This document shows, piece by piece, positions 1-8,564 of a stretch of 64,000 nt of DNA (position 1 is the first letter of the stretch; the number at the start of each line of letters is the position of its first letter). A model generated the notes under the pieces. The model saw only the letters and a list, made by a program, of their open reading frames with translations. It did no database searches and was not told the origin of the DNA. The translations under genes were made by a program, and so were the position numbers. Source of the DNA: CBDHCC01 sp965261015 (GTDB lineage Bacteria > Pseudomonadota > Alphaproteobacteria > Sphingomonadales > Sphingomonadaceae); contig CBDHCC010000002.1 in NCBI GenBank assembly GCA_965261015.1, positions 1-64,000 on the forward strand. Direction: 5' to 3'.

Positions 1-1
1 C

Positions 2-73
2 GAGCTGGCGCGTCCCTACCCCGACGGCGCCATGCGGATCGTGGAGGACGAGCGGGACGCCGCGCTGCTCTGA
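2..73 (+). CDS. C-terminal end of a probable SRAP (YedK-like) protein, 5' truncated
   Basis: Only the last 23 codons lie in the window. They read in frame to a TGA at 71-73 and end in the pattern ELARPYP..AMRIV, which resembles the tail of SOS-response-associated peptidases that process abasic sites in single-stranded DNA. Position directly before a LexA-controlled umuDC cassette agrees with a DNA-damage role, although the LexA box lies between the two. Catalytic residues are outside the window, so the family call rests on a short tail plus context. Confidence 0.45.
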   Translation, partial: ELARPYPDGAMRIVEDERDAALL

Positions 74-153
74 CCGACTGCGGACAGCTGCTCTCCGCTC
101 CTCCAGCGCAACGAGCGCCGCCGCACCATCGCGAGCTTCTCCGCAGATACCCT

Positions 154-168
154 GTTCCCATTCTGTTC
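154..168 (+). promoter_or_regulatory. LexA (SOS) operator, GTTC-N7-GTTC
   Basis: The sequence is GTTC at 154-157, seven bases, then GTTC at 165-168. This is exactly the direct-repeat LexA box known from Alphaproteobacteria. It is 24 bp upstream of the umuD-like start codon, so it should make the umuDC cassette damage-inducible. Confidence 0.85.
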
Positions 169-191
169 TCGCCGGGCATATAAGCGCGGCG

Positions 192-638
192 ATGACGTGC
201 TTCGCCCTGCCTCCCGCCACTCCAATCCCCATCGCCGACCTGCCTCCCGGCTTCGATCTGCGCGCGATCGGTGCTGCGGGTGCCGGCTTCCCGTCACCGG
301 CCCAGGATTGGGAGGAGACGGCCATCGACCTGGTCGAGCTGCTGCGGCTCGACCGCGCCGCAAGCTTCGTCTTCCGGGTGTCCGGTCATTCAATGGTGGA
401 CGCCGGCCTCTACGATTCCGACGTCGTGGTGGTGGACCGGGACGCCAAGCCGACCAACGGCCGCATCGTCATCGCGATCGTGGACGGCGGGTTCGTCATC
501 CGCCAGCTCTGCTACCGCGACGGCGTGCCGCGACTGGAGGCGCGCAACAGCCGCATGTCCTATCCCGTGGCGGTCGCGGACGAAACGGTGGAGGTCTGGG
601 GCGTGGTGCGCGCCAGCGTGCGCAACCTGGTCGGCTGA
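192..638 (+). CDS. umuD: UmuD-like S24 protein with a substituted catalytic lysine
   Basis: A 148-residue protein of the LexA/UmuD (S24) family and probable accessory subunit of a Pol V-type translesion polymerase. The self-cleavage region is recognisable (A31-G32 in AGFPSPA), as is the nucleophile motif SGHSM with Ser67. At the position of E. coli UmuD Lys97 (GEFTVKKL) this protein reads GGFVIRQL, giving Arg104 where the general-base lysine should be. The start ATG follows the LexA box by 24 bp. The gene is 6 bp from the downstream umuC and surely co-transcribed. Autocleavage may be lost, or the protein may act only as a non-cleavable partner; that is inference. Confidence 0.85.
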   Translation: MTCFALPPATPIPIADLPPGFDLRAIGAAGAGFPSPAQDWEETAIDLVELLRLDRAASFVFRVSGHSMVDAGLYDSDVVVVDRDAKPTNGRIVIAIVDGGFVIRQLCYRDGVPRLEARNSRMSYPVAVADETVEVWGVVRASVRNLVG

Positions 639-644
639 GCGTCA

Positions 645-1904
645 TTGTACGCGATCGTCGACATCGAGAACTTCTACGTGTCGGCCGAGAGGCTGTTTGA
701 CCCGTCACTCCGCAAGGTTCCGGTGTGCGTCCTCTCCAACGGGGACGGCTGCTGTGTGGCGCGCAGCGAGGAGGCCAAAGCGCTCCACATCAAGATGGGC
801 GCGCCCGTGTTCAAGATCCGCGAGACGATCCGGCGCCACGGCGTCCAGCTCCGCTCGTCGAACTACGAGCTCTATGCCGACCTCAACCGCCGCTTCAACG
901 CTGTGCTGGCGGAGCATTCGGATACGGTGGAAGTCTACTCCATCGACGAAACCTTCTTCCACCTGCCCGCACTGCCCAACGGCCTGGGCGACGTGGCCAG
1001 CGCCCACCGGGTCCGCGAGGCCATTCTGCGGTCCGTTGGTCTGCCGACGCGGGTGGGCCTGGGTCCGACCCGGACACTGAGCAAGGTGGCCAATGCGCTC
1101 GCCAAGGCATCGGAGAAGGTTTGGGGCGGGGTCATCGATTTGCACGACGTCGAGCTTCGCCGGCGAATGCTGGCGACGTGGCCGGTGGAGGAGGTGTGGG
1201 GGATCGGCGGGGCGCTGGCGGCCCGGCTGCGCCCACTCGGCGTGCGCAGCGCGGCCGATCTGGCCGCCCTGCCGGCCCACTTCGCGCGCGACGTCGGCAC
1301 GGTGGTTCTCGAGCGGCTCGTGCGCGAGCTGAACGGCATCGTGTGCGAGGACCTCACGCCAGAGCCTGCTAAGCTCAAGGGCACTGCGGTCACGCGCTGC
1401 TTCGGCGAGCCGGTCAGCGAAGGAGCTGTGCTGCGCGAGGCAATGGTGCGCCGCGCGGTGCGCGCCACCGAGAAGATCCGCGAGCAGGGGCTGGTGGCGT
1501 CCAGGCTGATCGCCTTCGCGCATGGCAGCCGCTTCAGGCCCAACGCCCCTTCCGCGTCGCGCACCGCGCGCCTCTCGCCTGCCTCCAACGATCCGCGTGC
1601 TGTGGCGCACGTCGCAGGCGCACTGGCGGACGCGATGTTCGTGCCCGGCTCCGTCTACACGAAGTGCGGGGTGATGCTGGAGGAGCTCCACGTGGTCGAG
1701 AACGCCCAGTCCGATCTCTTTGCACATGGCGACGCCCGGTCGCCGGATCTCCTCACCGCATTCGATCGCCTCAACCGTCGCTTCGGCCGCAACACCGTCC
1801 GGGTGGCGTCCGAGGGTCAGGGTGCGCGGAGCTACGACACCAAGCGTCAAATCAAGAGCCCGTCCTGGACGACGCGAATCGCCGAGGTTCCGATCGCCTT
1901 CTGA
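645..1904 (+). CDS. umuC: Y-family DNA polymerase, UmuC type
   Basis: A 419-residue UmuC-type catalytic subunit of translesion polymerase V. Metal-binding acidic residues are present: Asp6 in VDIENFY, and Asp101-Glu102 in YSIDETF, the same numbering as E. coli UmuC. The N-terminal blocks (LSNGDGC, ARSEEAKAL, IKMGAP) are well conserved. It starts with TTG six bases after the umuD stop, so translation is probably coupled. The length fits full UmuC (about 420). Expected to be SOS-induced from the LexA box at 154-168. Confidence 0.94.
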   Translation: MYAIVDIENFYVSAERLFDPSLRKVPVCVLSNGDGCCVARSEEAKALHIKMGAPVFKIRETIRRHGVQLRSSNYELYADLNRRFNAVLAEHSDTVEVYSIDETFFHLPALPNGLGDVASAHRVREAILRSVGLPTRVGLGPTRTLSKVANALAKASEKVWGGVIDLHDVELRRRMLATWPVEEVWGIGGALAARLRPLGVRSAADLAALPAHFARDVGTVVLERLVRELNGIVCEDLTPEPAKLKGTAVTRCFGEPVSEGAVLREAMVRRAVRATEKIREQGLVASRLIAFAHGSRFRPNAPSASRTARLSPASNDPRAVAHVAGALADAMFVPGSVYTKCGVMLEELHVVENAQSDLFAHGDARSPDLLTAFDRLNRRFGRNTVRVASEGQGARSYDTKRQIKSPSWTTRIAEVPIAF

Positions 1905-2030
1905 TCCCCGCTGACTTTATCGATCGATGAAACCTATGTTGCTAGACCAGCTGTGACGCGCTATCGAAACTGTGTGTCCGGTTTAATCTCTGCGCTCTTG
2001 CGGCTTCTCGGTCTCGACCGCGAGGCGATG

Positions 2031-2270
2031 TTACGCGAGCATCGGCCTGCTATGATGCGGCTTGAGCAAGACAGCCGTGACCGACGCACGAGTAATGCCA
2101 AGTATTCTTGCGACCTCGTCCAGCGTGCTATGACGCGTCCTCCAGCAGGGTGGCAGGCCTCCTGACTTTCCCTCCAGATTTGAACAACTCTGGAGGTTCC
2201 AATGAAAAGCGAAGTTTATACCGGCCTGCTGCGGCAGGTGATGGAGTATGCGCTTGTCACTAAGGGTCAC
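2031..2270 (-). pseudogene. Possible recombinase-type helix-turn-helix remnant
   Basis: The minus strand can encode TLDEVARILGITRASV, which resembles the DNA-binding C-terminal helix-turn-helix of serine resolvases or invertases, preceded by a GG.PP element also typical of that linker. No catalytic domain lies next to it, and upstream residues match nothing. I read it as a decayed scrap of a mobile-element recombinase; chance similarity is possible. The stretch 1905-2201 holds no other gene I can support. Confidence 0.25.
2171..2196 (+). promoter_or_regulatory. Hairpin that covers the Shine-Dalgarno of the next gene
   Basis: CCTCCAGA at 2171-2178 and TCTGGAGG at 2189-2196 form a perfect 8-bp inverted repeat with a 10-base loop. 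The right arm contains the GGAGG ribosome-binding site of the gene that starts at 2202. A transcript made from upstream could hide its own ribosome-binding site. The pairing is seen; the control role is inferred. Confidence 0.5.
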
Positions 2271-2639
2271 GAGGTCAATGCGTTAGGCGAACTTATTCCT
2301 GTTGAAGCACACCTCATCGACGCACTCGTACTAAAAAACCCTCTTGAGAAGGCCGGGATCCTACTCATCAGCATTGGGAGTGACTCTAAAGTCTCGCTGA
2401 GCAACCTGCAGGTAAGGCTCCTTCACCACGATGTTCACCGTATGAAGATGCCCAAGCTTGTTCTCGATCACGAGGACGGGGTGGTCGGCCTCGCTGGCCG
2501 GCTGCTCTCCGTCCTTCTTAGGCGTTTACCAGCAAGTGCCGGGGCGAAGATGGAGGTGAGTGGACCATCAAAGGTCAAGGAGGCGCCTCGAGTGCCGCCG
2601 CTACTATCAACATGCCGCTGCCGCCAGCCGCCTTCATAA
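2202..2639 (+). CDS. Unrecognised protein in a low-GC patch
   Basis: A 145-residue reading frame with a strong GGAGG ribosome-binding site 5 bases ahead of ATG. The first 75 residues look like a folded soluble protein with alternating helix and strand. From about residue 105 the sequence becomes Pro/Ser/Arg-rich, as if it ran beyond its original end. I do not recognise the family. The ribosome-binding site lies inside a perfect hairpin. Composition is less GC-rich than the flanks, which suggests acquired DNA. It might be a truncated gene. Confidence 0.5.
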   Translation: MKSEVYTGLLRQVMEYALVTKGHEVNALGELIPVEAHLIDALVLKNPLEKAGILLISIGSDSKVSLSNLQVRLLHHDVHRMKMPKLVLDHEDGVVGLAGRLLSVLLRRLPASAGAKMEVSGPSKVKEAPRVPPLLSTCRCRQPPS

Positions 2640-2844
2640 AATCGCCGGTCTTACCTCTGCAGGTTGGCAGTCTCACAGCCTGGAAGCCCGGGAGCTGACA
2701 ACTTACAGTCGTAGACTGATCGCAAGCGGTTTGGATGGGGCAGTTCACGACACCGCTAAGTCTGCGCGATAAGATAGGCGGTTTCCGGAAGACCTTCGTC
2801 CACTTGTCTTGTTGACAAAACGAAAGCATTTTGGAGGAAACATA

Positions 2845-3420
2845 ATGATCATGAATGATCCGGGAGCAACACGCTTCGAAGCGTATCCCGATGACGAATA
2901 CAAGTTGACGTTCTCGACCTTCAGCCCTCTTCTCGCCGGAGGTAAGACCACCCTAATGGCTATTCGCTTTTTCACGGAGGATTCGATGCGCGCTGCAATT
3001 GCCTTCCTCGGTGAGCGCCAGCACCTCTGGCCCGAGTGGGCTGTCGTCGCTGCGGAGCACGGAGGCAATCACTTGTCCGGTGTGTTGGCTGATCTCATCA
3101 CCGCCGATGCAGTTAAGCGTTTTGGCTCAGATGAGTATTTCTTGGAGGCCTGCACTGGAGTCCGAGTTGACAGCTTCGGCGAAAGCGCCATTCAGCTGAA
3201 GATGACCCTTGTGACACGATCTATCACCGTTATCGAGCACGCGTTCCGCGACAGACGAACGTGGGCGGCATTCATGGAAAGCCAGGTGCTCGGCGATCGC
3301 TTCGAGGGAGCCGTCGAACTGGCCGAGCTCGGGCTACTACGTGGCCGCACCGTGCTTGCGACCAGGCTCGATTACCTGGCAGCAACACGCGCGGAGACTT
3401 ACAGCACCTCAACGCACTGA
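2845..3420 (+). CDS. Unrecognised 191-residue protein
   Basis: The start at ATG 2845 is chosen because GGAGG lies at 2833-2837, seven bases before it; an in-frame ATG at 2809 lacks such a site. The product (begins MIMNDPGATRF) appears globular and cytoplasmic, with no signal peptide or membrane helix and a mix of Trp, Phe and acidic residues. No family is recognised. It shares the lower-GC character of the 2-3.4 kb patch and stands alone, about 200 bp after the previous gene. The 2640-2844 spacer holds nothing identifiable. Confidence 0.68.
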   Translation: MIMNDPGATRFEAYPDDEYKLTFSTFSPLLAGGKTTLMAIRFFTEDSMRAAIAFLGERQHLWPEWAVVAAEHGGNHLSGVLADLITADAVKRFGSDEYFLEACTGVRVDSFGESAIQLKMTLVTRSITVIEHAFRDRRTWAAFMESQVLGDRFEGAVELAELGLLRGRTVLATRLDYLAATRAETYSTSTH

Positions 3421-3487
3421 GGAACGGCGGAAAAGCGTGGCCTGCTGGCGGACGGCAGCGTTGGATCGCAACCTTCTTCAGCCAGCC

Positions 3488-3856
3488 TCAGTCGCTGATC
3501 AGAATCTGCTTCAGCCGCCCGGCCCGGTCCCGGAAGAGCATTGCCGCACTCTGCTCGTTGGAGATGATGTACCCCTCGTGCCCGGCCGGCACGATGAAGT
3601 CCTCGTCAATTCCGAAGATCTGCTGCTCCAGTCGGTCGCTCTGCTGCGGCGGCACATACTCCATCCTGATCTTGGCGCAGACGTCCCAGGCTTCGAAGTA
3701 GAAGACCTCGCCGTCGTCCCACGTGCCTTCGACGGCGCAGACCTCCCGCGGGCGGCCGACGAAGGTCCGGCCGTTGGCGCTGAACCGCCGGGTGGGTGCC
3801 GGCTCCACCTCTGCGGTGAGGGTGGCGGCGGCAAGAGCGGTGAGCAGGGTCAGCAT
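3488..3856 (-). CDS. Small secreted protein of unknown function
   Basis: A 122-residue protein with a short N-terminal signal peptide (MLTLLTALAAATLTAE). The mature part has two cysteines (in REVCAVEG and WDVCAKI) that could form a disulfide. It is the last of three genes on this strand after the autotransporter protease, and may be co-transcribed, although 82 bp separate it from its upstream neighbour. Family not recognised. Confidence 0.68.
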   Translation of the reverse strand: MLTLLTALAAATLTAEVEPAPTRRFSANGRTFVGRPREVCAVEGTWDDGEVFYFEAWDVCAKIRMEYVPPQQSDRLEQQIFGIDEDFIVPAGHEGYIISNEQSAAMLFRDRAGRLKQILISD

Positions 3857-3938
3857 CGTGAAATCCTTATGTTGGGTCGGAGGCGGGTGATCTGAGTGTT
3901 GGAGCTAGCCAGGAATAAGCGGAGTTGCCGCCTGCCCG

Positions 3939-4547
3939 TCACCGGGCGATCCTCGTCATGTGCTCGCTCAGCTGCTTGAGCTCGGCACGCCTGGTGGTCC
4001 GGCGCCACAACACCCAGGTGGGCCGCGCCGCAAAGGCAGCCGCCCACAGCCATTCCGACCAGTAGATCATCGCCAGCGCCACCAGGATCAGCAGCACATG
4101 GCGCTTGCTGAAGCGCGGCACGGTGATGAAGCGGCCGGCGTCCATCAGCCAGCGGACCGGCTGGTTGCCGCTGATGTTGCGCACCGCGAACAGATGGCCA
4201 TTCAGGCGATCCATGCGGAAGATGGCGCCCTCACGCACGCTGGCGCTGGACGGGAGCTCGACGGTGTTCTCGACGCCGCGCTCGTCGACGTGGACCACGG
4301 TGGCGACAGACTCGTTGCTGCTGCCGATCTCCCCGCCGGCGCTGAAGACACCGCCCGTGCCTCGGGAGGCCAGCCCCAAGGTTGGGGCGATCGAGCCGCT
4401 GACCGTCAGCTTCTGCTCGTAGGTGACCAGAAGCGCGCGGGCCGTGATCGAGACGCCGTGGTAGTCGACGCGGCCGATCCGCTTGGCCGGTGACACGAAA
4501 GTGGTGAGCTCGTGCGCTCCGTCGCTGGGGCTGAGGCTGGTCTCCAT
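3939..4547 (-). CDS. Membrane-anchored protein of unknown function
   Basis: A 202-residue protein. The N-terminal two thirds are soluble and beta-rich. One strong hydrophobic stretch lies near residues 147-172 (HVLLILVALAMIYW), followed by a basic tail, suggesting a tail-anchored inner-membrane protein. It begins 36 bp after the stop of the subtilisin autotransporter, which indicates an operon. No known domain recognised. Confidence 0.72.
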   Translation of the reverse strand: METSLSPSDGAHELTTFVSPAKRIGRVDYHGVSITARALLVTYEQKLTVSGSIAPTLGLASRGTGGVFSAGGEIGSSNESVATVVHVDERGVENTVELPSSASVREGAIFRMDRLNGHLFAVRNISGNQPVRWLMDAGRFITVPRFSKRHVLLILVALAMIYWSEWLWAAAFAARPTWVLWRRTTRRAELKQLSEHMTRIAR

Positions 4548-4583
4548 GAGGTCTCCTGTTGTCGAGGTCGCGGTGTCGAGAGG

Positions 4584-6872
4584 TCAGCGGACGGTGAGGC
4601 TCAGGAAGCCGGCGGTGTCGCTGGCGCTGGCGACGTGGCCGGCGTCAAAGGCGTGCGCCACGCCGAGCCGCACCACCGCGCTGTCGGAGAGCGGCGCCCA
4701 CCAGCCCAGCTCCAGGTCCAGCTCGCGCGCGGTCGGCGCCAGGTCGATGAACCGCCGCTCCGAGGTCAGGGTGTCCGTCGCCAGGTCGTAGATCATCGGC
4801 ACCAGCACGGAGGCGCGCGCGGTCTGCACCCGCAGCGGTGACGCAAGGCCGAGCTGCAGCTGTCCCCCAAGCACGGCCTTCCGCCCCCGCAAGCTGAAGC
4901 TGGTGCTGGTGATCGGCGCGGTGAACCGCAGCAGCTCCGACGAACCCGTCGCCGTGGTGCGCCCAGCGGTCGCCTCCGCCATGAGGTCGACACCCAGGAG
5001 CCGCCGAACGGCTGTGATCGTGGTCAGCCGCGTGCGCGCGCCTGTGATCCCGAACTCCGGTCCTGCGACTGCGCCCAGCATCCGCCCCACTTCACCGAGC
5101 TCCGCCACGCGGAGACCCACTCCCCACGGCGTCATCACCTCGCCCATCCTGTAGGTGCTGCTGGCGTTGATGCCGGAGCCGACACCTTGCTGCCGTGCGT
5201 GCCCGGATGAAAAGCCGGTGGTCCAGCCGTTCACCTCCCATGACGCCGAGGTCCCAACAAGGGGAGCCGCCACAGTCCTCAAGCCCGACCCAAACATCTC
5301 GCCGGGTTGTGCACCCACAGCAGTGTTGGCTGAGAAGGTGAGCCGCTGTCCGGCGGCAGGTGTAACGCTGAAGCTGACGGGTCGCTTGGCGTCCCGCTCC
5401 GCCATGCGGCTGTCCTGATAGGATGAGCCGGTCAGCGCGAAAGCGGCGTTGAGCGGCCCCACTGTCCAGCGGTCGGACTCCGATGCCAGCATCCCGCCTG
5501 CCAGCAGTCCACTCGTCTGACCTCGAACGCGGCCCTGGCCGGCGAGCGCATAGTCCCGCCCGTAGTTATCCAGCACGATCATCGACGACACCGCCCGGCT
5601 CAGCGCCTGCCCTCCTGCCGCGCCGCCAAAGGCCGGCGACAGCGACACGGACGACCAGAGGTCCAGCACCGTCGACGCCGCACGCAGCGACTGGGATGAA
5701 GCCTGCGGCTGCAGCGCCTTCTCCAGGTTCAGGAGACCGACGCCGTAGACCTGGTCCACGCCCGGCGCCCCCAGGTCGGTGGCGGTGTCGAGGAGGATGC
5801 GCGAGATCGCCTTGCCGCCGAGCTGCGGCCAGTACTCCTTCAGGAGCGCGGCCGCTCCCGCGACCGTCGGCGCCGCAAAGCTGTTGCCGGTGACCGTCAC
5901 CAGCTGGCCGTCCTTGTCGACCGCCTGCACGTTATTACCGGTGGCCGCGATCATGCGCGCGGCGAGTGGTCCCGCATTACCGTTGGCGCTGCGCGGGTTT
6001 CCGTTCTGATCCACGCCGATCGCGAACAGGAACCAGTCCTGGTTGGCGCGGTCGGTGCCCACCAGCGTCTCGGCGATCTGGCCCGTGAAGCTGTCCTCGT
6101 CGGTGAAGTTGGAGACCGACTCGATCACCAGCCGGTCGGCGAGCCGCACCTGGTCCATGGCACCACGCAGGTCTGCGACCACAGGACCCGACACTGTGCC
6201 GTTGAGCGCGAGCACAATGGCGAAGGCGTTCTTGTCGACCGCGTAGCGGATCGCGGGCGCGATGTTGATGGTGTTGGCAGAACCGCTCTCCCGGGGGGTG
6301 CCGCCTGCCGTAACGTTGTCCAGGTCCGGCCCGGAGATCTTCAGCGCGAGGATGGTCGCGTCGTAGGCGACGCCGTGCACGCCCGCGTCGTTGCGAGCCG
6401 CCGCTGCGATCGAGGTGACCAGCGTGCCGTGGCCGGTCACGTCATCCAACCCAAAGGTGATCGTCTCGGGCGCGCAGGTGTTGCAGCGCGCGAAGCGGTT
6501 CTCGAACGATCTGCTGTCGGGCGAGATGCGGCCCGCGAACTCGGGTCCGTCCACATCGATGCCGGTGTCCAAGATGGCGATCGTAACGCCCTTGCCGGTC
6601 ACCCCCTTGTCGTAAGCCACGCCCGCCTTTGAGCCCACGACCGCACCCGAACGCTGATACTCGGCCGAGCGCGCCGAAGCAGGTGGTGGTGGCGGAGGCG
6701 TGGGCGGTGGTGGCGGTGCGGGTGCCGGCGGCACGGGTGCGGTCACGACGCTGTCGCCTGGCGAACTCACGGAGCCGCCCGCGCCGCCGCAAGCCGACAG
6801 CAGCAGCGCGCCGGAGACGACCGGCACCAGCTTCAGGACCGTGGCCTGACGCCCCGAGATGGTAGATGACAT
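4584..6872 (-). CDS. Subtilisin-family (S8) autotransporter lipoprotein
   Basis: A 762-residue cell-surface serine protease. The start at 6872 gives a lipoprotein signal with lipobox LLSAC (Cys28) and a G-rich ribosome-binding site; longer starts add an Arg-rich tail with no signal. A Pro-rich linker spans about residues 46-65. The S8 catalytic triad is clear: Asp102 (AILDTGID), His148 (GHGT) and Ser331 (GNSFAAP). The last 250-300 residues are aromatic and beta-rich and end in LSLTVR, as in an autotransporter barrel. Two further genes follow on the same strand. The substrate is unknown; release of its own or other surface proteins is typical of the family. Confidence 0.92.
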   Translation of the reverse strand: MSSTISGRQATVLKLVPVVSGALLLSACGGAGGSVSSPGDSVVTAPVPPAPAPPPPPTPPPPPPASARSAEYQRSGAVVGSKAGVAYDKGVTGKGVTIAILDTGIDVDGPEFAGRISPDSRSFENRFARCNTCAPETITFGLDDVTGHGTLVTSIAAAARNDAGVHGVAYDATILALKISGPDLDNVTAGGTPRESGSANTINIAPAIRYAVDKNAFAIVLALNGTVSGPVVADLRGAMDQVRLADRLVIESVSNFTDEDSFTGQIAETLVGTDRANQDWFLFAIGVDQNGNPRSANGNAGPLAARMIAATGNNVQAVDKDGQLVTVTGNSFAAPTVAGAAALLKEYWPQLGGKAISRILLDTATDLGAPGVDQVYGVGLLNLEKALQPQASSQSLRAASTVLDLWSSVSLSPAFGGAAGGQALSRAVSSMIVLDNYGRDYALAGQGRVRGQTSGLLAGGMLASESDRWTVGPLNAAFALTGSSYQDSRMAERDAKRPVSFSVTPAAGQRLTFSANTAVGAQPGEMFGSGLRTVAAPLVGTSASWEVNGWTTGFSSGHARQQGVGSGINASSTYRMGEVMTPWGVGLRVAELGEVGRMLGAVAGPEFGITGARTRLTTITAVRRLLGVDLMAEATAGRTTATGSSELLRFTAPITSTSFSLRGRKAVLGGQLQLGLASPLRVQTARASVLVPMIYDLATDTLTSERRFIDLAPTARELDLELGWWAPLSDSAVVRLGVAHAFDAGHVASASDTAGFLSLTVR

Positions 6873-7727
6873 GCGCGTGCCCCCCCTGCGTGGGCGGCAC
6901 ACCGGGCGTTCAGCCGGTGGCACCGCCGACGATGTTGTCGAGGCGGTGCCGGCCCAAGCCGGAAGTTCGAAACTCGCAAACGAACGAGCGCGAACGCCTT
7001 TAGGCCCGGAGACCCTGGACATACGCGTCCGCCTCCCGGCCAACCTGACCGGGCATACGGCTGTCGTTTGCGAGGTTTCGACGCCTCGGCCCGCCGACTT
7101 CAGCGGGCACGAGCAAGCTACGGCGGGTGGGCTTGTATGATCAAGTGGGGTCGGCGGCTATTTCGCTCGTTCTCGATTCGTGCTCGCAGTGCCATTGCCG
7201 TTGTGTTCTCCGGCAATGGCCTTCTAATCACCGCCGCTGCTCGGCTTCGGACCTTGCCGAGAGCTACGATCTTGAGCGACGGGGTAGATGCATTGAGGTC
7301 CCGGACGGAGCTTGCGGAGGCACATGGCATGATTCATGGTATGAGTCTCGAGTCCTCTCCGATTTGGCGTGCCTGACAGAGCGTAGCAACTCCGGAGTTA
7401 GATTTCCTCCGTCTCCGCCAGAACCAAGGTTGAAGGTACGCGACACGGTCCGCCAGGGGCATTGCGGTGGGCGATCCCACCATGTGACGACCACGCTTTC
7501 CATTAAAGCAACGCAGATCCTCGCGGCATCCTCTGTCAGCTCTGCGTCAAAGGACTGCTGTCACTCTTAGCTGCCATTCGTCGCACGAACTTCGACCGGC
7601 CCTCCTCGCAAGATGCGCGGGGAAGCATTTGGGAGACTTCAGTGTTGTGGCATGTTCGCTCGGCACACCGCTCTTTGCGGACGGTAGCGCAGTAGCGCTA
7701 TGAGCCAGCGTGGCTTAACCGGCGGGT
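6873..7727 (+). other. 855-bp stretch without a convincing gene
   Basis: This region should hold the promoter of the leftward protease operon and of the rightward methyltransferase gene. A small hairpin (GCCCGC at 7089-7094 with GCGGGC at 7103-7108) lies on the protease side. From about 7140 to 7650 the DNA is less GC-rich, and short reading frames there have no recognisable product or ribosome-binding site. Around 7391-7418 the sequence ends in CTCCGTCTCCGCCA, like the 3' end of a tRNA-Ser, but the rest of a tRNA is absent. Confidence 0.4.
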
Positions 7728-8420
7728 ATGAGCGAACTGACCAGGAACTTCGTCGATCCGGAACGGGTCAAGCAGTACACCGAGCAGGGGCCGCCAGCGT
7801 TCGCGCCGGGCCACGCCGGAATGCTGCAGATGGTTGGCGTCCTGCTGGCGGAGAGCGTGCCCGACGACGGGCAACTCCTCGTCGTGGGCGCCGGTGGCGG
7901 GCTGGAGACGCGTTATCTGGCCGGAGTCGAGCCCGGCTGGCGGTTCGTCGGTGTCGATCCCGCCGGCGCGATGCTCGACCTCGCGCGAACCGTCGCCGGC
8001 CCGATCGCGGGCGATCGCCTCACCCTTATCAAAGGAACCGTCTCGGACGCGCCTCGCGGTCCGTTCGACGCCGCCACCTGCATCCTGGTCCTGGGACTTG
8101 TCGCCGACGATGGCGGCAAGCTGGCTTTGCTCCAAGAGGTGCGCCGCCGCCTGAAACCGGATGCGCCGTTCGTCCTGGTCGATCAGTGTATCGACCGGTC
8201 GGATCCCGACGTCGACCTCAGGCTGGATCGCTATGCCCGCTTCGCTCTGCGCTCCGGGGTCGATGCCGACACCGTCGCCAAGGCCAAGGCGGCCATCGGG
8301 CAGTTGGAGAGCATGGTCCCCGCAGGACGGAACGAGGAGCTGCTCGGCGAGGCCGGCTTCCACGATGCCGAGGTGTTCTATGTCGCCATGGCTTGGCGGG
8401 GATGGATCGCCTACGCGTGA
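7728..8420 (+). CDS. Class I SAM-dependent methyltransferase
   Basis: A 230-residue Rossmann-fold methyltransferase. Motif I is LLVVGAGGGLETRYLA near residue 50, and motif II is the acidic VGVDPAGAML. The general plan resembles CmoA/UbiE-type enzymes; the substrate cannot be read from sequence. It has its own gene space, followed by 144 bp before the DUF2946-like gene, so it may be monocistronic. Confidence 0.86.
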   Translation: MSELTRNFVDPERVKQYTEQGPPAFAPGHAGMLQMVGVLLAESVPDDGQLLVVGAGGGLETRYLAGVEPGWRFVGVDPAGAMLDLARTVAGPIAGDRLTLIKGTVSDAPRGPFDAATCILVLGLVADDGGKLALLQEVRRRLKPDAPFVLVDQCIDRSDPDVDLRLDRYARFALRSGVDADTVAKAKAAIGQLESMVPAGRNEELLGEAGFHDAEVFYVAMAWRGWIAYA

Positions 8421-8564
8421 ACAGTTGTCGCGATGAAATCTTCGGATATCGTCGGAGTGTTGGCTCGCGGTGACAACCGACCCGCTGGCGGTTCATCGGT
8501 TTCGAGCTGCGAACGGTCACCGAACCCGCATGACTCCGGAACGGCACGGCTGTAGAGGCGGAGC

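Noticed and set aside
2809..2844. Longer start for the gene at 2845, and a TTGACA box at 2812
   Set aside because: The GGAGG at 2833 fits ATG 2845, and a -35 at 2812 would place the -10 element over the ribosome-binding site.
6950..7000. Possible second LexA box (GAAC-N6-GAAC) near 6981
   Set aside because: The spacing is six, not seven, and no damage-response gene follows.
7068..7570. Short plus-strand frames in the gene-free stretch
   Set aside because: No ribosome-binding site, no recognisable domain and poor codon use for this genome.
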